Positions 1-9,991 of a stretch of DNA of 64,000 nt are shown here, in pieces. Position 1 is the first letter of the stretch. Each line of letters begins with the position of its first letter. Location: positions 2,901,501 through 2,965,500 of the forward strand of contig VCAZ01000049.1 in assembly GCA_005784505.1 (NCBI GenBank), written 5' to 3'. The notes beneath the pieces are model-generated. The model did no database searches. It saw only the letters and a list, made by a program, of their open reading frames with translations, and had not been told where the DNA came from. The DNA comes from Bagarius yarrelli. Its lineage: Eukaryota; Chordata; Actinopteri; Siluriformes; Sisoridae. The position numbers and the translations under genes are program-made.

Positions 1-30
1 ATCTCCAAAGTATGCTGGATCAGTGTAGGT
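1..30 (-). CDS. TRBJ: TRB J segment, partial at window edge
   Basis: This is the 5' part of a J beta segment; the 3' part and splice donor lie outside the window. The minus strand reads TYTDPAYFGD, the start of the same motif seen complete in the next five J segments. The RSS follows at 31-37, with heptamer CACAGTC read away from the coding end. A 12-bp spacer (38-49) and a weak nonamer, ccaatatct (50-58), come next. It is the J farthest from D in this window. Functionality cannot be judged because the end is missing. Confidence 0.8.
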
Positions 31-163
31 CACAGTCTCATTGCATTAACCAATATCTCAGCTCTCAATAATGCTAATTATGTCAAGCTAATACGATCTG
101 AATTTTTACATAAAATAAATCAAAAACGTGACTCACACAATTTAAAAAACAAAACTTTCCTAC

Positions 164-214
164 CTAAAACTGTGAGTTTGGTTCCACCACCGAAGTATGC
201 TTGATCACGGTTAT
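164..214 (-). CDS. TRBJ: TRB J segment (NRDQAYFGGGTKLTVL)
   Basis: A complete J beta segment of 51 bp. It supplies the end of CDR3 and framework 4 and is spliced to the constant region. The minus strand encodes NRDQAYFGGGTKLTVL, with the FGxG bulge and one spare base before a GTA donor at 161-163. The heptamer at 215-221 reads CACAGTA away from the coding end. After a 12-bp spacer (222-233) comes a poor nonamer, cagtttttt (234-242). The coding part looks functional, and the nonamer is the only weak point. Confidence 0.9.
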   Translation of the reverse strand: MTVIKHTSVVEPNSQF

Positions 215-459
215 CACAGTATGACTGTCAGAACAGTTTTTTTCTCAGCTCTCTCTAATGCTAATTGTTGGCCTTAATAGCTTTTATATAAAAAAATAAA
301 TACCAAACACCTCCTGGATTGAGTAGACTGAAAATGTAATCCACACATGGAACATTATAAACTTGGGTACCATTTTCTGCAACACCGAATAATCAAACAC
401 ATAATATTTGCAATACAGTTTACATTTTCAAATAGCTACGAAATCAAAAACCTTCTTAC

Positions 460-510
460 CTAAAACTGTTAATTTGGTTCCATCTCCAAAGTATGCTTGA
501 TAACCACTGT
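460..510 (-). CDS. TRBJ: TRB J segment (SGYQAYFGDGTKLTVL)
   Basis: A complete 51-bp J beta segment with the reading SGYQAYFGDGTKLTVL and a GTA splice donor at 457-459. The RSS consists of heptamer CACAGTA (511-517), a 12-bp spacer (518-529) and the AT-rich nonamer caaattttc (530-538). It shares the YQAYF core with the J at 1090-1141. Confidence 0.9.
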
Positions 511-731
511 CACAGTATGATTGTGTCAACAAATTTTCCTGTTCTCTCTAATGCTAATACAATAAACCTAGCATGACAAAAATCCTTCTGCATTTTATTT
601 TAAGAAGTTTCTAACCTCAGAACAAAAAAAGTGTCATTTGGTCTCTTATAGCTAAGTAAAACAGATCCTTGACCTAGACCTTCATTACCAATGTAAGCAA
701 TTTAATGTTTATCGAAATTTTACGCTCTTAC

Positions 732-782
732 CTATAACAGTGAGTTTCGTTCCAGCTCCAAAGTATGCTGGGTTAGCGTTGG
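732..782 (-). CDS. TRBJ: TRB J segment (NANPAYFGAGTKLTVI)
   Basis: A complete J segment that ends in TVI rather than TVL; the donor GTA is at 729-731. The heptamer is CACGGTA (783-789), followed by spacer 790-801 and nonamer caattttcc (802-810). The 12-bp spacer is identical to that of the J at 1090-1141, so the two arose by local duplication. Confidence 0.9.
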   Translation of the reverse strand, partial: PTLTQHTLELERNSLL

Positions 783-1089
783 CACGGTACACTTGTGCAA
801 ACAATTTTCCTAACATCTTTCTAATGCTAAGCTTTACCTCAACACTTTAAATTTATGTAACTATATACATCCGTAAACGTATATAATTTCTTAGTAAGTA
901 AGTGAGTAAGTAAGTAAGATAGTACATTAAAAAGGGAACAGTAATGACTTAGATTCAAGATATTAGCTCTGCACTCATCGAATTAAAGCTTCCTTTGATA
1001 TGTAATACAGGAGCATATATATATATAAAACTAATAATTGTAATAACTAATTATTGGTGATGATTACCGGGAGACCAATACATTCTCAC

Positions 1090-1141
1090 CTAAAACTGTG
1101 AGTTTTGTTCCAGCTCCAAAGTATGCTTGATAGGCGTTTGG
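1090..1141 (-). CDS. TRBJ: TRB J segment (PNAYQAYFGAGTKLTVL)
   Basis: A complete 52-bp J segment reading PNAYQAYFGAGTKLTVL, with a GTGAG donor that starts at 1089. The heptamer CACGGTT (1142-1148) is followed by the 12-bp spacer shared with the neighbouring J (1149-1160) and nonamer cacttttct (1161-1169). FGAG replaces the FGDG or FGGG of other members. Confidence 0.9.
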
Positions 1142-1339
1142 CACGGTTCACTTGTGCAAACACTTTTCTAAGATTTGTCTTATGCTAGTTATAACAACAG
1201 GACCTATTTGCATTTATCAATCTGCTTAGAGGTGATGTGGCTTAATCAAAGATGCTTTTTTGACTCGTAATTTCATTAACATAGACTCAAACAGTCTAGT
1301 CTAATGCAACAAGCTAACATTTGAATATAGTGGACTTAC

Positions 1340-1390
1340 CTAAAACGGTCAGTTTAGTTCCATCTCCAAAATATGCTTGACTGCCAGTGT
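1340..1390 (-). CDS. TRBJ: TRB J segment nearest to D (TGSQAYFGDGTKLTVL)
   Basis: The first J after D, about 370 bp from the D segment. It reads TGSQAYFGDGTKLTVL and has a GTAAG donor at 1339-1335. Its RSS is the most divergent of the cluster: heptamer CACATAG (1391-1397), a 12-bp spacer (1398-1409) and nonamer gcaaaatag (1410-1418). CAC at the coding border is kept. Coding potential is intact, but recombination may be less efficient than for the other J segments. Confidence 0.87.
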
Positions 1391-1721
1391 CACATAGTAA
1401 AGCAGGGCTGCAAAATAGGCATGTCCTCATGCTCTTCCATGAGAAATGATAAAAACATGAAAAAAGTCAAATCCAGAATGATTTTCCAATTTAAAAAAAC
1501 ACCAAGCTTTGGCGCAAAGTAATGTCCTGTTAGAAAAATTGAGAAAAGCTGAGATGAAATAGTGTGAATTCCAAAAGGATAAAAAAAAAAATCAAATTAT
1601 AAATAGAAAATTAAAGAAGTATATTGAAAACAATCTGTAGAGACTTAAAGCTTAAATTAAAATAAAATAAAGCACAATTTCTTGCTCTCGGATCTGCCGA
1701 CACTTGCAGTAAATCCAGGTA

Positions 1722-1760
1722 GGTTTTTGTACAGCGGCTCTATGGAAATGTATCATTGTG
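1722..1760 (-). other. 3' 23-RSS of the D beta segment
   Basis: On the minus strand, heptamer CACAATG (1754-1760) directly follows D. A 23-bp spacer (1731-1753) and a perfect consensus nonamer ACAAAAACC (1722-1730) come next. This 23-RSS pairs with the 12-RSSs of the J segments. Confidence 0.95.
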
Positions 1761-1772
1761 GCCCCCTGTCCC
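1761..1772 (-). other. TRBD: TRB D segment GGGACAGGGGGC
   Basis: A 12-bp diversity segment that contributes the glycine-rich centre of CDR3β. The sequence GGGACAGGGGGC equals the core of mammalian Dβ1, as known from human and mouse. The arrangement is exactly 12-RSS, D, 23-RSS in the direction of transcription, as expected for a beta D, and it sits between the V array and the J cluster. A 61-codon open frame runs across it but has no coding meaning. It is the only D seen in the window. Confidence 0.95.
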
Positions 1773-1800
1773 CACGGTGTTAAAACATTAAACAAAAACA
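1773..1800 (-). other. 5' 12-RSS of the D beta segment
   Basis: Read away from D this is heptamer CACGGTG (1773-1779), a 12-bp spacer (1780-1791) and nonamer ACAAAAACA (1792-1800). It is the partner for the V 23-RSSs. Confidence 0.93.
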
Positions 1801-2579
1801 AAATTGTCTTTCTGCCTGTCACTCGTACCCCTCCCACACCTTACTTTATCTTTATTTTTCATCGCACATTTTGCGCACTATTATAACTCACTCAGGTGTT
1901 TTGGTTGCAATCCAAACTGAATGTTACTATTTCTGCGAATACCAAGAAATCGAGCAGGTGCATCGTATCAAAAGATAAAAAAAATCTTCATGTGTTATAA
2001 CCCTCCACCCACATCCTTCTGTAACTGTATTAAAGTATGCCTGGTTGGAGGATCTGCTGCCGTCACTGTAAATACACCAGGAGATGGAGACACAGAAGTT
2101 TATTTGAAAAATAATATAATTATAATAATACATAACTTTAGGATGCTGAAAAAGTCCATAAAATAATAATAACCTGTGTCTTGCATTGGTAATTACTTGG
2201 CATTTTTCACATCTTTTAGTATAAAAGGAAGCTGATAATTAAATAATTGAGTTTTTGACATAAACCTGCCAACTGTAATGTGTATTCTCAAGGTCCAGAC
2301 CAAACTATTCCAGGAACATATCGAGTATTGCTTCGAAATCTTTGCAAAACAGTAAAATTATACCCAAGAAAATTGGCAAAATGTATCTTTACTCTGCAAA
2401 TCATTGGGCATTTAACCCCTGCCTTTTTAAGCAAAATGTCAAACAATTAAAATAAATAACAAAGGGCAAATGTAAAAGCTAGAATTGCAAAATTATTAAT
2501 CCACCTTTCTATGAAACTTAAATTTATTTTCATTAAGCAATCAGGTAGTGACATAACTGTATGGAAGTATAGAGGAATT
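1801..2579. other. Spacer upstream of D with no gene
   Basis: No intact gene is seen. At about 2030-2090 the minus strand contains a short NQAYF-like stretch resembling a J core without FGxG or a convincing RSS; see findings. This interval would carry the germline D promoter, but no specific element can be named from the sequence. Confidence 0.4.
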
Positions 2580-2830
2580 GTGGTAGCACAGTGATTAAGG
2601 TGTTGGACTGATAATTGGAAGATCAGAGTTCGATTCCCAGCACCATCAAGTTGTCACTGCTGGGCCTCTGAGCAAGGCCTTTAACCCCTAATTGATCAAA
2701 GTGTATGAGAGAGATAAATGTGATGCTGATTGCAAGTATTTGTAATTCTGTTTGAGTTTTTGCAGTCACAGTGCATTCGCAAAGCAAAAAACAATTCCAA
2801 CTGCATTTGGATTATGTCAAAATTTACATT
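2580..2830 (+). mobile_element. tRNA-derived SINE, type A
   Basis: The head has RNA polymerase III-like boxes (gtggtagcacagtg and ggttcgattcc-like). The body contains the phrase ggaagatcagagttcgattc and ends in a degenerate tail. The same family recurs at 4991, 10586 (reverse), 11913, 14300 (reverse), 18757 (reverse) and 52148. Confidence 0.8.
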
Positions 2831-3191
2831 TATATCATATGGAAAGCAATATGTGGGCAGGCATGCCTAATCCATGGGAGTCCTATATGACAGCTTACAG
2901 AACTATATACAGAATTATAGACCCTTAAAAACGCACAGATATCACAACACCACACTATTAAGCAATGGGGTTATATAACATTATAGCTGTTAAATAAAAT
3001 GAAATCTTTAACCTGCAACTCTTACTGTTGACATATATATTATTTTTAAATCAGTGTCTCCATTAACCAAAATTTATTTCATAAGTGACAAAAATATTAT
3101 CCTGAATAAGTTAAACTGATTTAGTTTAAACATTCTATAACTATAATGTTCAAAACTAAGGGTAAAACTCAAAAGTGAATTATCAACATCA

Positions 3192-3198
3192 ATCTATC

Positions 3199-3269
<71 letters not shown>

Positions 3270-3372
3270 GTCTGTCCGTCCGTCCGTCCGTCCGTCCTCC
3301 GTCCGTCCATCTATCTATTTATCTATCTATCTATCTGTCTGTCTGTCTATCTGTCCATCCATCCATCCATCC

Positions 3373-3458
<86 letters not shown>
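3192..3458. repeat. CTAT tetranucleotide microsatellite
   Basis: About 265 bp of (CTAT)n is interrupted by CTGT, CCGT and CCAT variant blocks. It gives a long open frame of repeated Leu-Ser-Ile-Tyr that is not a protein gene. Confidence 0.95.
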
Positions 3459-3993
3459 CCAATAAAATGTTTCTAGTGGTGTTTTTTTTTTAAGTAATCT
3501 TTTGAGTGGTAGTAAACATGCACATTTTATATAACCATGTAAACAAAAGTGACCGCAATATTATAACTGTAAATATATATTTTAAGCCATTCATTCTTTT
3601 AAATACTGCAGTAGTTTTGGTACACATGATTTAAATAACTCATATAGTTAGTATAGATAGTATATTTTTTCTTCTTTGCTATAGTTTACTGTAAATGTTT
3701 TGCATATTTTCTTATTTTATCCTGCAGAGGTCAGCATATGCTCTATAATTTCCTTTATAACACTGTAATCACGTCATTCCCTCCAAGTAACAACATAGAC
3801 ATCAGAAGCTAACGTCAGTTAGTACTGTCAGATATAATCTTAAGATTTTTTATTATAATTTAGTTGATTATGCCTCTAACAATTAGTGGTTATTTTACCA
3901 GGCTGTGCTTTAAGGGAATGTAAAAAAGTAAAACAAAAAATAACCCTACATCCTCAGCTGTGTGCTTTCGTTTCTCAGTGATGTCAATTCTGA
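3459..3993. other. Spacer without recognised features
   Basis: AT-rich sequence between the microsatellite and the nonamer of V1. No gene or repeat family is recognised. Confidence 0.5.
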
Positions 3994-4032
3994 GGTTATT
4001 GTTCATGTGTGTCGCCCAGTTAAAACACAGTG

Positions 4033-4480
4033 CTACTCGATGCACAGAAGTACACAGCTGAATCATCCACTTCTAGTTGCTTTAGCTGCAGGGCTGTGCG
4101 CAAAACCTCAGGACGATTCATAAAGTATTTACTCTTCTTATACGGTTCAACAGTTTCTGTCATATTTTTCCCCATAGACATAGTGATCATATCTATTTCC
4201 CCCAAACTGCTCTGCCTGTACCAATACATGTAGTAAAGAGTGGGGTCATTATGCTGACAGTCAATTTCCACTGATTCACCATCTTTCTTCAAAATTGAAC
4301 TTGGATTTTGAACAATGTTTACTCCATATAACGATTCTGTAAAGAAAAGAATAAGATGTCTGTTACATTCATGTGAATCCTGATTTAAACTGTAGTGCAT
4401 CTATCCCATAATCTCTTATTATTCTGAAATATCATACCTGCAATAATGAGCAAGGTGAGCCCGACACACACCAGCCCCAT
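4033..4480 (-). CDS. TRBV: TRB V1, functional-looking, closest V to D
   Basis: Leader exon 4438-4480 encodes MGLVCVGLTLLIIA. The intron is 101 bp (4337-4437, GT-AG) and the V exon is 4033-4336. The V domain has the first Cys in VEIDCQHND, MYWYRQ and DSAVYFCASS, the classical CASS ending of beta chains. It is the only member of its family here. The 23-RSS is heptamer CACTGTG (4026-4032), spacer 4003-4025 and nonamer ACAATAACC (3994-4002). An ETS-CRE promoter motif lies upstream at 4556-4570. The exon has no stop codon or frameshift. Confidence 0.93.
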
Positions 4481-4555
4481 GATATGCAGAGGGAAACTGA
4501 TAGCCTAGCTGGTTCTCTGTTTCACATTCACGTTTTATCGGTTCTCATCAGCAAC

Positions 4556-4570
4556 AGGAAATGACATCAT
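4556..4570 (-). promoter_or_regulatory. ETS-CRE type V beta promoter motif of V1
   Basis: The plus strand reads aggaaatgacatcat. This joins an ETS core (GGAA) to a CRE-like TGACATCA about 76 bp upstream of the V1 start. The same composite occurs upstream of V28, V29, V30, V32, V34, V37 and V39. It resembles the conserved decamer of mammalian V beta promoters. Confidence 0.6.
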
Positions 4571-4990
4571 TAATCTGTTAAAAAGGAACAGTAGTAGATC
4601 CTTATTCATAAGTCAAACATTTTACATTCTCTATTATATATACAGTATACATACAGTACGTCATGTACGTCTCTGTGCATTTCATACAATTTATATTGAT
4701 TGTTTTACTTAGTTATTTAATTAATCGTCTTGTAAAAAAAGCATTTATAAAAAATGTGATTATTACAGAAAAGATCCATCTGCATTAAACATACAAGTAT
4801 CCATATTCATTGTGACCACAAAAAGTAAACAAGCATGACATTTCATAAAGCCCGTAAGTACTCTGTGTTTAATACCCCAAGACCACCAAACTGCCACTGC
4901 TGGGCTTTTATCTTCCATTGCTCAGTTGCATGAATGAGTTAATTGTAATGTTGGTAAAGACAATTTTGAGACAATTGAAACAATTAGAAT

Positions 4991-5220
4991 GTGGTAGCGC
5001 AGTGGTTAAGGTGTTGGACTGCTAATTGGAAGATCAGGGTTTGATTCCCAGTACCACCAAGTTACCCCTGTTGGGCCCCTGAGCAAGGCCCTTAACCCAC
5101 AATTGTTTAGTTGTATAAAAGGGATAAATGTAAGTCAGTCTGGATTAGGACAGTCACCAAATGCCGTAAATGTAAATGTTAGTCACTCTGGATACAAACA
5201 TCTGCCAAATGTCATAAAAA
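4991..5220 (+). mobile_element. tRNA-derived SINE, type A
   Basis: The head gtggtagcgcagtgg leads into the type A body, and the tail is rich in aaatgtaaatg. The tail motif (cactctggat, ctgccaaatg) is partly duplicated. A more decayed copy follows at 5405-5530. Confidence 0.8.
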
Positions 5221-5404
5221 AATACACAGATCTGTATATTGGGACACCCGACCATCACATCCATGTGCGTTTTTCAACATACATTTTTTTCAGATTCAGT
5301 CTCATTCTATCTCCTATAATAACCTTCACATGTCAGCAAATGCTTTCCGCTCATTCAGCCACAATAGTGTAAGTGAGATCAAGCACTAATGTTGGGGGGA
5401 GGTG

Positions 5405-5530
5405 GAAGTAGGTTAAGGCGTTAAATTAGCTGATTGGAAGATTGTGGGTTTAATTTCCAGCACTACCAAGCTGATGGGCCCTAAACCATCAACCGTTCAG
5501 TTGGATAAAACATGAGAACAACGTACGCTC
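5405..5530 (+). mobile_element. Degraded type A SINE
   Basis: Recognisable fragments are ggttaaggcgtt, ttggaagattgtggg and ccagcactaccaagct, with several deletions. The 5531-5985 interval that follows shows nothing else. Confidence 0.55.
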
Positions 5531-6024
5531 TGATAAGGGTTAGTGTCTGTGTGAGTTATGTGTGTGATGTGGTATGGTGTCCACAAACCTTTGGTTATAT
5601 AGTTTATTTACCCAGTAATTTCATAATTATTACATTGTATTCAATAATCATTTATAAAATAATTATAATCAAAATGTAAATTGATAAATAGCATTATAAT
5701 TGCCATACAAATGTAAACCTAAAATAAAACCCAATTATGATAAATATGTACAGATTTTACATAACAAAACCTGCAGCTAAATTAGATTTTTAAATATTTT
5801 TTATTTATATGTTGGGTATGTCCAGAATCATTAAATAATATTCTCTTTCTTTATTGTGTAAAATATAGAGGTTATGGTCACTGTTGTGGCTGATACAGCT
5901 CACTGAGAATTCTCAGCAGATAGAAACATGACATTTAGATAAACAACCAATCAAATTGCGTTAAAAATGAACAATATCAAGTGAGGTTTCCTGTTTGATG
6001 GAACTTGACTTTCGCTTCACTGTG

Positions 6025-6485
6025 TCTGGCAGCACAGTAATAAATGGCACTGTCTTGCAGAGTTAGCTCTGAAATATGCAAACTGAACTTATTCTCATCT
6101 TTTACTAGGACAACGTTCATTTTCTTTGTGGCTTGTTCATACTCCATCATAAGAAACTCCAAAGGTTTACTGTAATACTCTTGCTTATACCACTGCATAG
6201 TGTAACTGTTTATGCTAAACTTTGCCTCTATAGTGCAGTGAAAGGAAATGGTACTTCCAGAAATAGCCATCAGTGAGGATGTGTCCTGGAGCACTTGCAC
6301 AGTTAAAGTTTCACCTATGCAAAAAAAAGGAGAGTGAACTTTATTGCAATGCAGTCTTTAATGAGTCTATACATGCATCTTTTAATACTGTTTTCAAGTC
6401 AACAGTTGAAAAACTAATAAATAAAAAAAATTAAATTAGTACCCAAAAGCAGCAACACCAGCACTCCCAGTAACAACATGTTCAT
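6025..6485 (-). CDS. TRBV: TRB V2, functional-looking but divergent
   Basis: Leader exon 6443-6485 encodes MNMLLLGVLVLLLL. The intron is 128 bp and the V exon is 6025-6314. The domain shows ISFHCTIE, MQWYKQ, a KPLEFL stretch in framework 2 and DSAIYYCAAR. This framework 2 and the ENKFSLHIS stretch look more like V alpha/delta domains than like the neighbours. The 23-RSS is heptamer CACAGTG (6018-6024), spacer 5995-6017 and nonamer ACAGGAAAC (5986-5994), which is a poor match. It has no relatives in the window. Confidence 0.88.
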
Positions 6486-6839
6486 CAGGTCTTCTCTCCA
6501 GCACAGAGAGAAATAGAGCAACGCGGGAACTGCATAAATAGGAAGAGAACATGACCGACACCTACTGGCACACATACAGACTTGAACCTTTCTTCAGGAA
6601 ATATTTATTTAGGCTACTGTGCATTCATCAACCTGATAAAGCATTTTCTCAGAATGAAGAAGCATAGAACTCGATGTTCATTAATTAAAGTCTGTAGGTT
6701 TTTGCGTTTAAACTATTAATCATCATCATATGGTGAATCATGGAAATATAAACAATTGTAATAATAATTAGACTGTATGATTTTTAATAATATCTTCACA
6801 TTAATATAATATAAATATATCAATATCCTCAGTATAGTA

Positions 6840-6870
6840 TTTTTTTTTTTTTAATTTTTCTCTTTACTTT
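6840..6870. repeat. Short T-rich tract in a V-free gap
   Basis: A run of T of about 14 bp lies in the AT-rich interval 6486-7073, which otherwise shows no gene. Confidence 0.5.
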
Positions 6871-7073
6871 AGGAAGATTAGATCGCCCCCTGCTGGTAAG
6901 ACAGCACAAACAGTAGATTACATTAAAACGCCACAAGTCAGTGGATTGTAGTGTCAGCAGATGAATAAGGTTTAAAAGCAAGCAAACACACATATTAAGT
7001 AATTATTCTGACCATGCCTGCTAGAAAATTTGAAATAATGCGTAGAACTTGAGTTTTGAACTAGTTGATAAGT

Positions 7074-7624
7074 GGTAGCGCAGTGGTTAAGGTGTTGCAC
7101 TGCTAATAGGAAGATCAGGGTTTGCCACAAGCAGCGGCAACGTAAAATTAAATATCAGCGGAATGCGAAGCACCTGACCGCACGCCTATAAATGGAACCA
7201 AACACAGAGCGGTCAGTTAGGTAGCACCAGGTTTGGGGCGCAGCCCTGGTATAGGAAAAAAGGAAAAGAAAGTATAAGAAACTAAGGAAATATAAAAAAA
7301 TTAGAAAAGAAAAGAGAATATAAGAAAATAAGAAAAGGAGAAAAAAAGAGAAAATATAAGAAAACAGGAAAAGAAAAGATAAGAAAATATAAGAAAAAAA
7401 GAAAAGAAAATATAAGAAAATATAAAAATATAAACAAATTAAGAAAAGAAAAGAAATTTCAGTTTATGTATAAGTTTGTTTTATAGTTCCCATCTGGATA
7501 TACCTATCTCCTCCTTGTTCCTGCAGAAGGGCTCTAGAATAACATCTAGTGCCCTACCCGGGAGCGCATACATAACAGTAAGTCGCTTTGGGTAAGGGTG
7601 TCTGCCAAATGCTGTAAATGTAAT
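7074..7624 (+). mobile_element. Type A SINE split by an unidentified insertion
   Basis: The SINE head (7074-7125) and tail (about 7578-7624, ctgccaaatgctgtaaatg) are separated by about 450 bp. The inserted part starts at a GC-rich segment, continues as an imperfect aagaaaatataag purine repeat (7255-7455), and ends with a CCTCCTTGTTCCTGC-like stretch. No element family is recognised. Confidence 0.55.
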
Positions 7625-8173
7625 GGAATCCAGTATTAATATCCAGATCATGGCAATTTAAGACTTTGATACTACTTTCTAAACAACAGTCTTAATAATT
7701 CACAAAGACCTGCTTTTGACTTGAAATAGAGACAAAACAAGGAAAAAATTCAAAAGTGCTCTTAAAAGTACACTAAAATCGAAATCACTGGAACACATGA
7801 CCATCATTTCCGTATATGTTTTTTTCAAACATTCTTTTTTCCCACATTTGCAAATGCTTTTGACTGGATGGTGAAGCGTGTCTTCTTTCCCATTTGGACA
7901 CCATATTATTAGTGATATCAGGCAACTTATGTTGGGTGACTGTGTCTGTACAGGACATCGTTTCTCCCACTCCAAACTTGGCAAGCCATTTGTTGCAAAT
8001 TCTGTAATAATTATCTATGTAGTTCATTGTCATTATTTGTTTATGAAACAGCAGATGGTAATATAAAACCCTATCAGATGAAAAAAAAAACTCAAGGTGA
8101 AACAGTTGCTGCATTTATATTTCAGTGTGTTTAAGGTTTTAGTTATGTGTTTGTGTAAATGTGCAGCACTGTG

Positions 8174-8602
8174 CTGACTGGCTGCACAGTAATAAACAGC
8201 AGAGTCTGACTGCTGGACTTGAGAGATGCTCAAATTTCCCTCAGTTGTGCTTTTTCTGCTCAGTTTGAATCGATCATCAAATCCACTCTCATAAATCGGT
8301 TTTCCTGTAGCGGTATTCGTATACCCAATCAGTGCCATTACTGTTCGACTGTTTTGTACATACCATAACATCATCGCTAGGTTATTGTTATCATGGCTGC
8401 ACTGGATTGATACTTCATTGGTTTCGGTGGCTAGAAGTGAGGAAATCTGTTTAACCTGTGCACAGCTCACCTTCCCTGCTAAAAAAAAAAGAAGAAAAAT
8501 GTTACTCTAATTCCAAATTATCTAGAGTCAATAAACAGATGTGTACAATATCTTACCAAAAAACAAAATAAACAGAGCAAAAAGCTTGTAGGGGCCAACC
8601 AT
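8174..8602 (-). CDS. TRBV: TRB V3, family 3, functional-looking
   Basis: Leader exon 8557-8602 encodes MVGPYKLFALFILFF. The intron is 81 bp and the V exon is 8174-8475. The acceptor has two tandem AGs (AGCAG), and alignment to its relatives favours the inner one. Family 3 marks are GKVSCAQVKQ at the mature start, IQCSHDNNNLAMMLWYVQ, the MALIGYTNTATG loop and DSAVYYCAASQ. The second base pair of the usual YQQ is changed to YVQ. The RSS is CACAGTG (8167-8173), spacer 8144-8166 and nonamer ACTAAAACC (8135-8143). A G-rich box lies at 8671-8680. Confidence 0.92.
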
Positions 8603-9024
8603 TTCTCTTATAACCAGTGTGAGTGAATTAGATATTCAAAAGCAGTCACTTTGCCTTTATACTATTATAGGGGGCAGGGCTTGTTCCATTTTTACAAATA
8701 CACCATAAAACTCTCTAAAATAACGTGAAAAACCCTATTGTGAATCACATTCATTTCTTTTTATCAGTTTCTATCAGATTATAAATGCTTATTTGGACAT
8801 TTATAGGGACGTTGTATTATTCATTTATTTATTCATTTATTTGCAAAATTAAAATACTCATTCACATTGCTTTTATTATTATTTTATAAGAGTTATTTTA
8901 ACCGTTTTAATCTTCCTTTCTAAATTCCTTTTTAAAGACTGCCAGAAAGCAGACTGCTATTATCCACAGATAAATGATTTAAGGTATACCAAGGTTAATA
9001 TTTACATTTACAGCATTTAGAAAC

Positions 9025-9240
9025 ACCTGGGTTCAAGCCCCACCACCAGCAAGTCAGCCACTGTTGGGTCCTTGAGCAAGACCCTTAACCCTTCCTGCTC
9101 CAGGGGTGCTGTATCATAGCTGACCCTGTGCTCTGACCCCCCAACTTACTAAGATGGGATATGCGAAAAATGCATTTCATTGGCTCTGTACACGTACCTT
9201 GCACAATGACAATGAATTGAATATTATTATTATTATTATT
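9025..9240 (+). mobile_element. tRNA-derived SINE, type B, 5' truncated
   Basis: It begins at gaaacacctgggttcaagcc and continues through cttgagcaagaccctt, ctgctccaggg and tgcatttcattggctctgta to a tail of ATT repeats. Fuller copies are at 12340 and 60839. Confidence 0.8.
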
Positions 9241-9530
9241 ACTTAGCAGACGCTCTTGTCCAGAGCGACGTAGAAAAGTGCTTTGAGTCACATCATTGAA
9301 TAGCTCAATACTGGTACAATAGTTCATTTTTTTATATTAAGAGCTAGGTATTTAAGAAAGAGGTGGGTTTTCAATCGTCTCTGGAAGACAGCCAGTGACT
9401 CTGCTGTTCTGACACTGATGGTTCATTCCACCATCTTAGTAGCAGAATAGAGAAAAGTCTTGAGGCAGACCTACCTTGTGTTCTAGGGGATGGTGGAACA
9501 AGTCGAGCAGTACTTGTAGATATGCAAATA
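9236..9530 (-). mobile_element. L2-like LINE 3' fragment, antisense
   Basis: The reverse complement matches the 3' ends of the LINE copies at 31785-32664 and 36987-37862. Shared signs are the agatggtggaatga phrase, cagaacagcagagtcact, and the end ctggacaagagcgtctgc. It is older and more diverged than those copies. Confidence 0.7.
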
Positions 9531-9991
9531 TAATACTTTAATAATAAATGTTGAATGCTACAGGTATTTAAAAGATTTTACATGTATTACTATTAGAATC
9601 TAAAACCTGTTTCAGCACGAGAATTCTCCTGGACTAAAAGCATAACAAAGACAAATTTGGTCATGTTTGGAGTGGAAGAAGTAAACTGACTAACTAAAAC
9701 ACCGACTGCAGCCCAGATCTTCTCAACATCAGTACCTGATTATTATAACTAAACAGAAGGAAACCAACTGTGTGTTTTATCCCATGGTATTGGAATGGGT
9801 ATGAATGGGTGTAAAGGTCATGTATCTCTATATACATGTTTCTTACCATATAATGTAAATCCATTTGTATAAAAACTTTATTGTTGTGTTGCCAGATGTT
9901 TTTTTTTAACCCAAAATCTTATCAGATAGCAACTTTCTGTTTTTGTGTGTGATGTTTTAGTAAAGCTGTTGCATAAGTGTGTTGCACTGTG

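Noticed and set aside
1652..1837. 61-codon minus-strand frame over D
   Set aside because: It spans the D segment and both RSSs and shows no protein family likeness.
2580..2660. Possible tRNA gene
   Set aside because: A- and B-box-like motifs belong to a repeated SINE head; no complete cloverleaf is formed, and the same sequence recurs many times.
3175..3465. 96-codon plus-strand frame
   Set aside because: It is the CTAT microsatellite translated; no coding signature.
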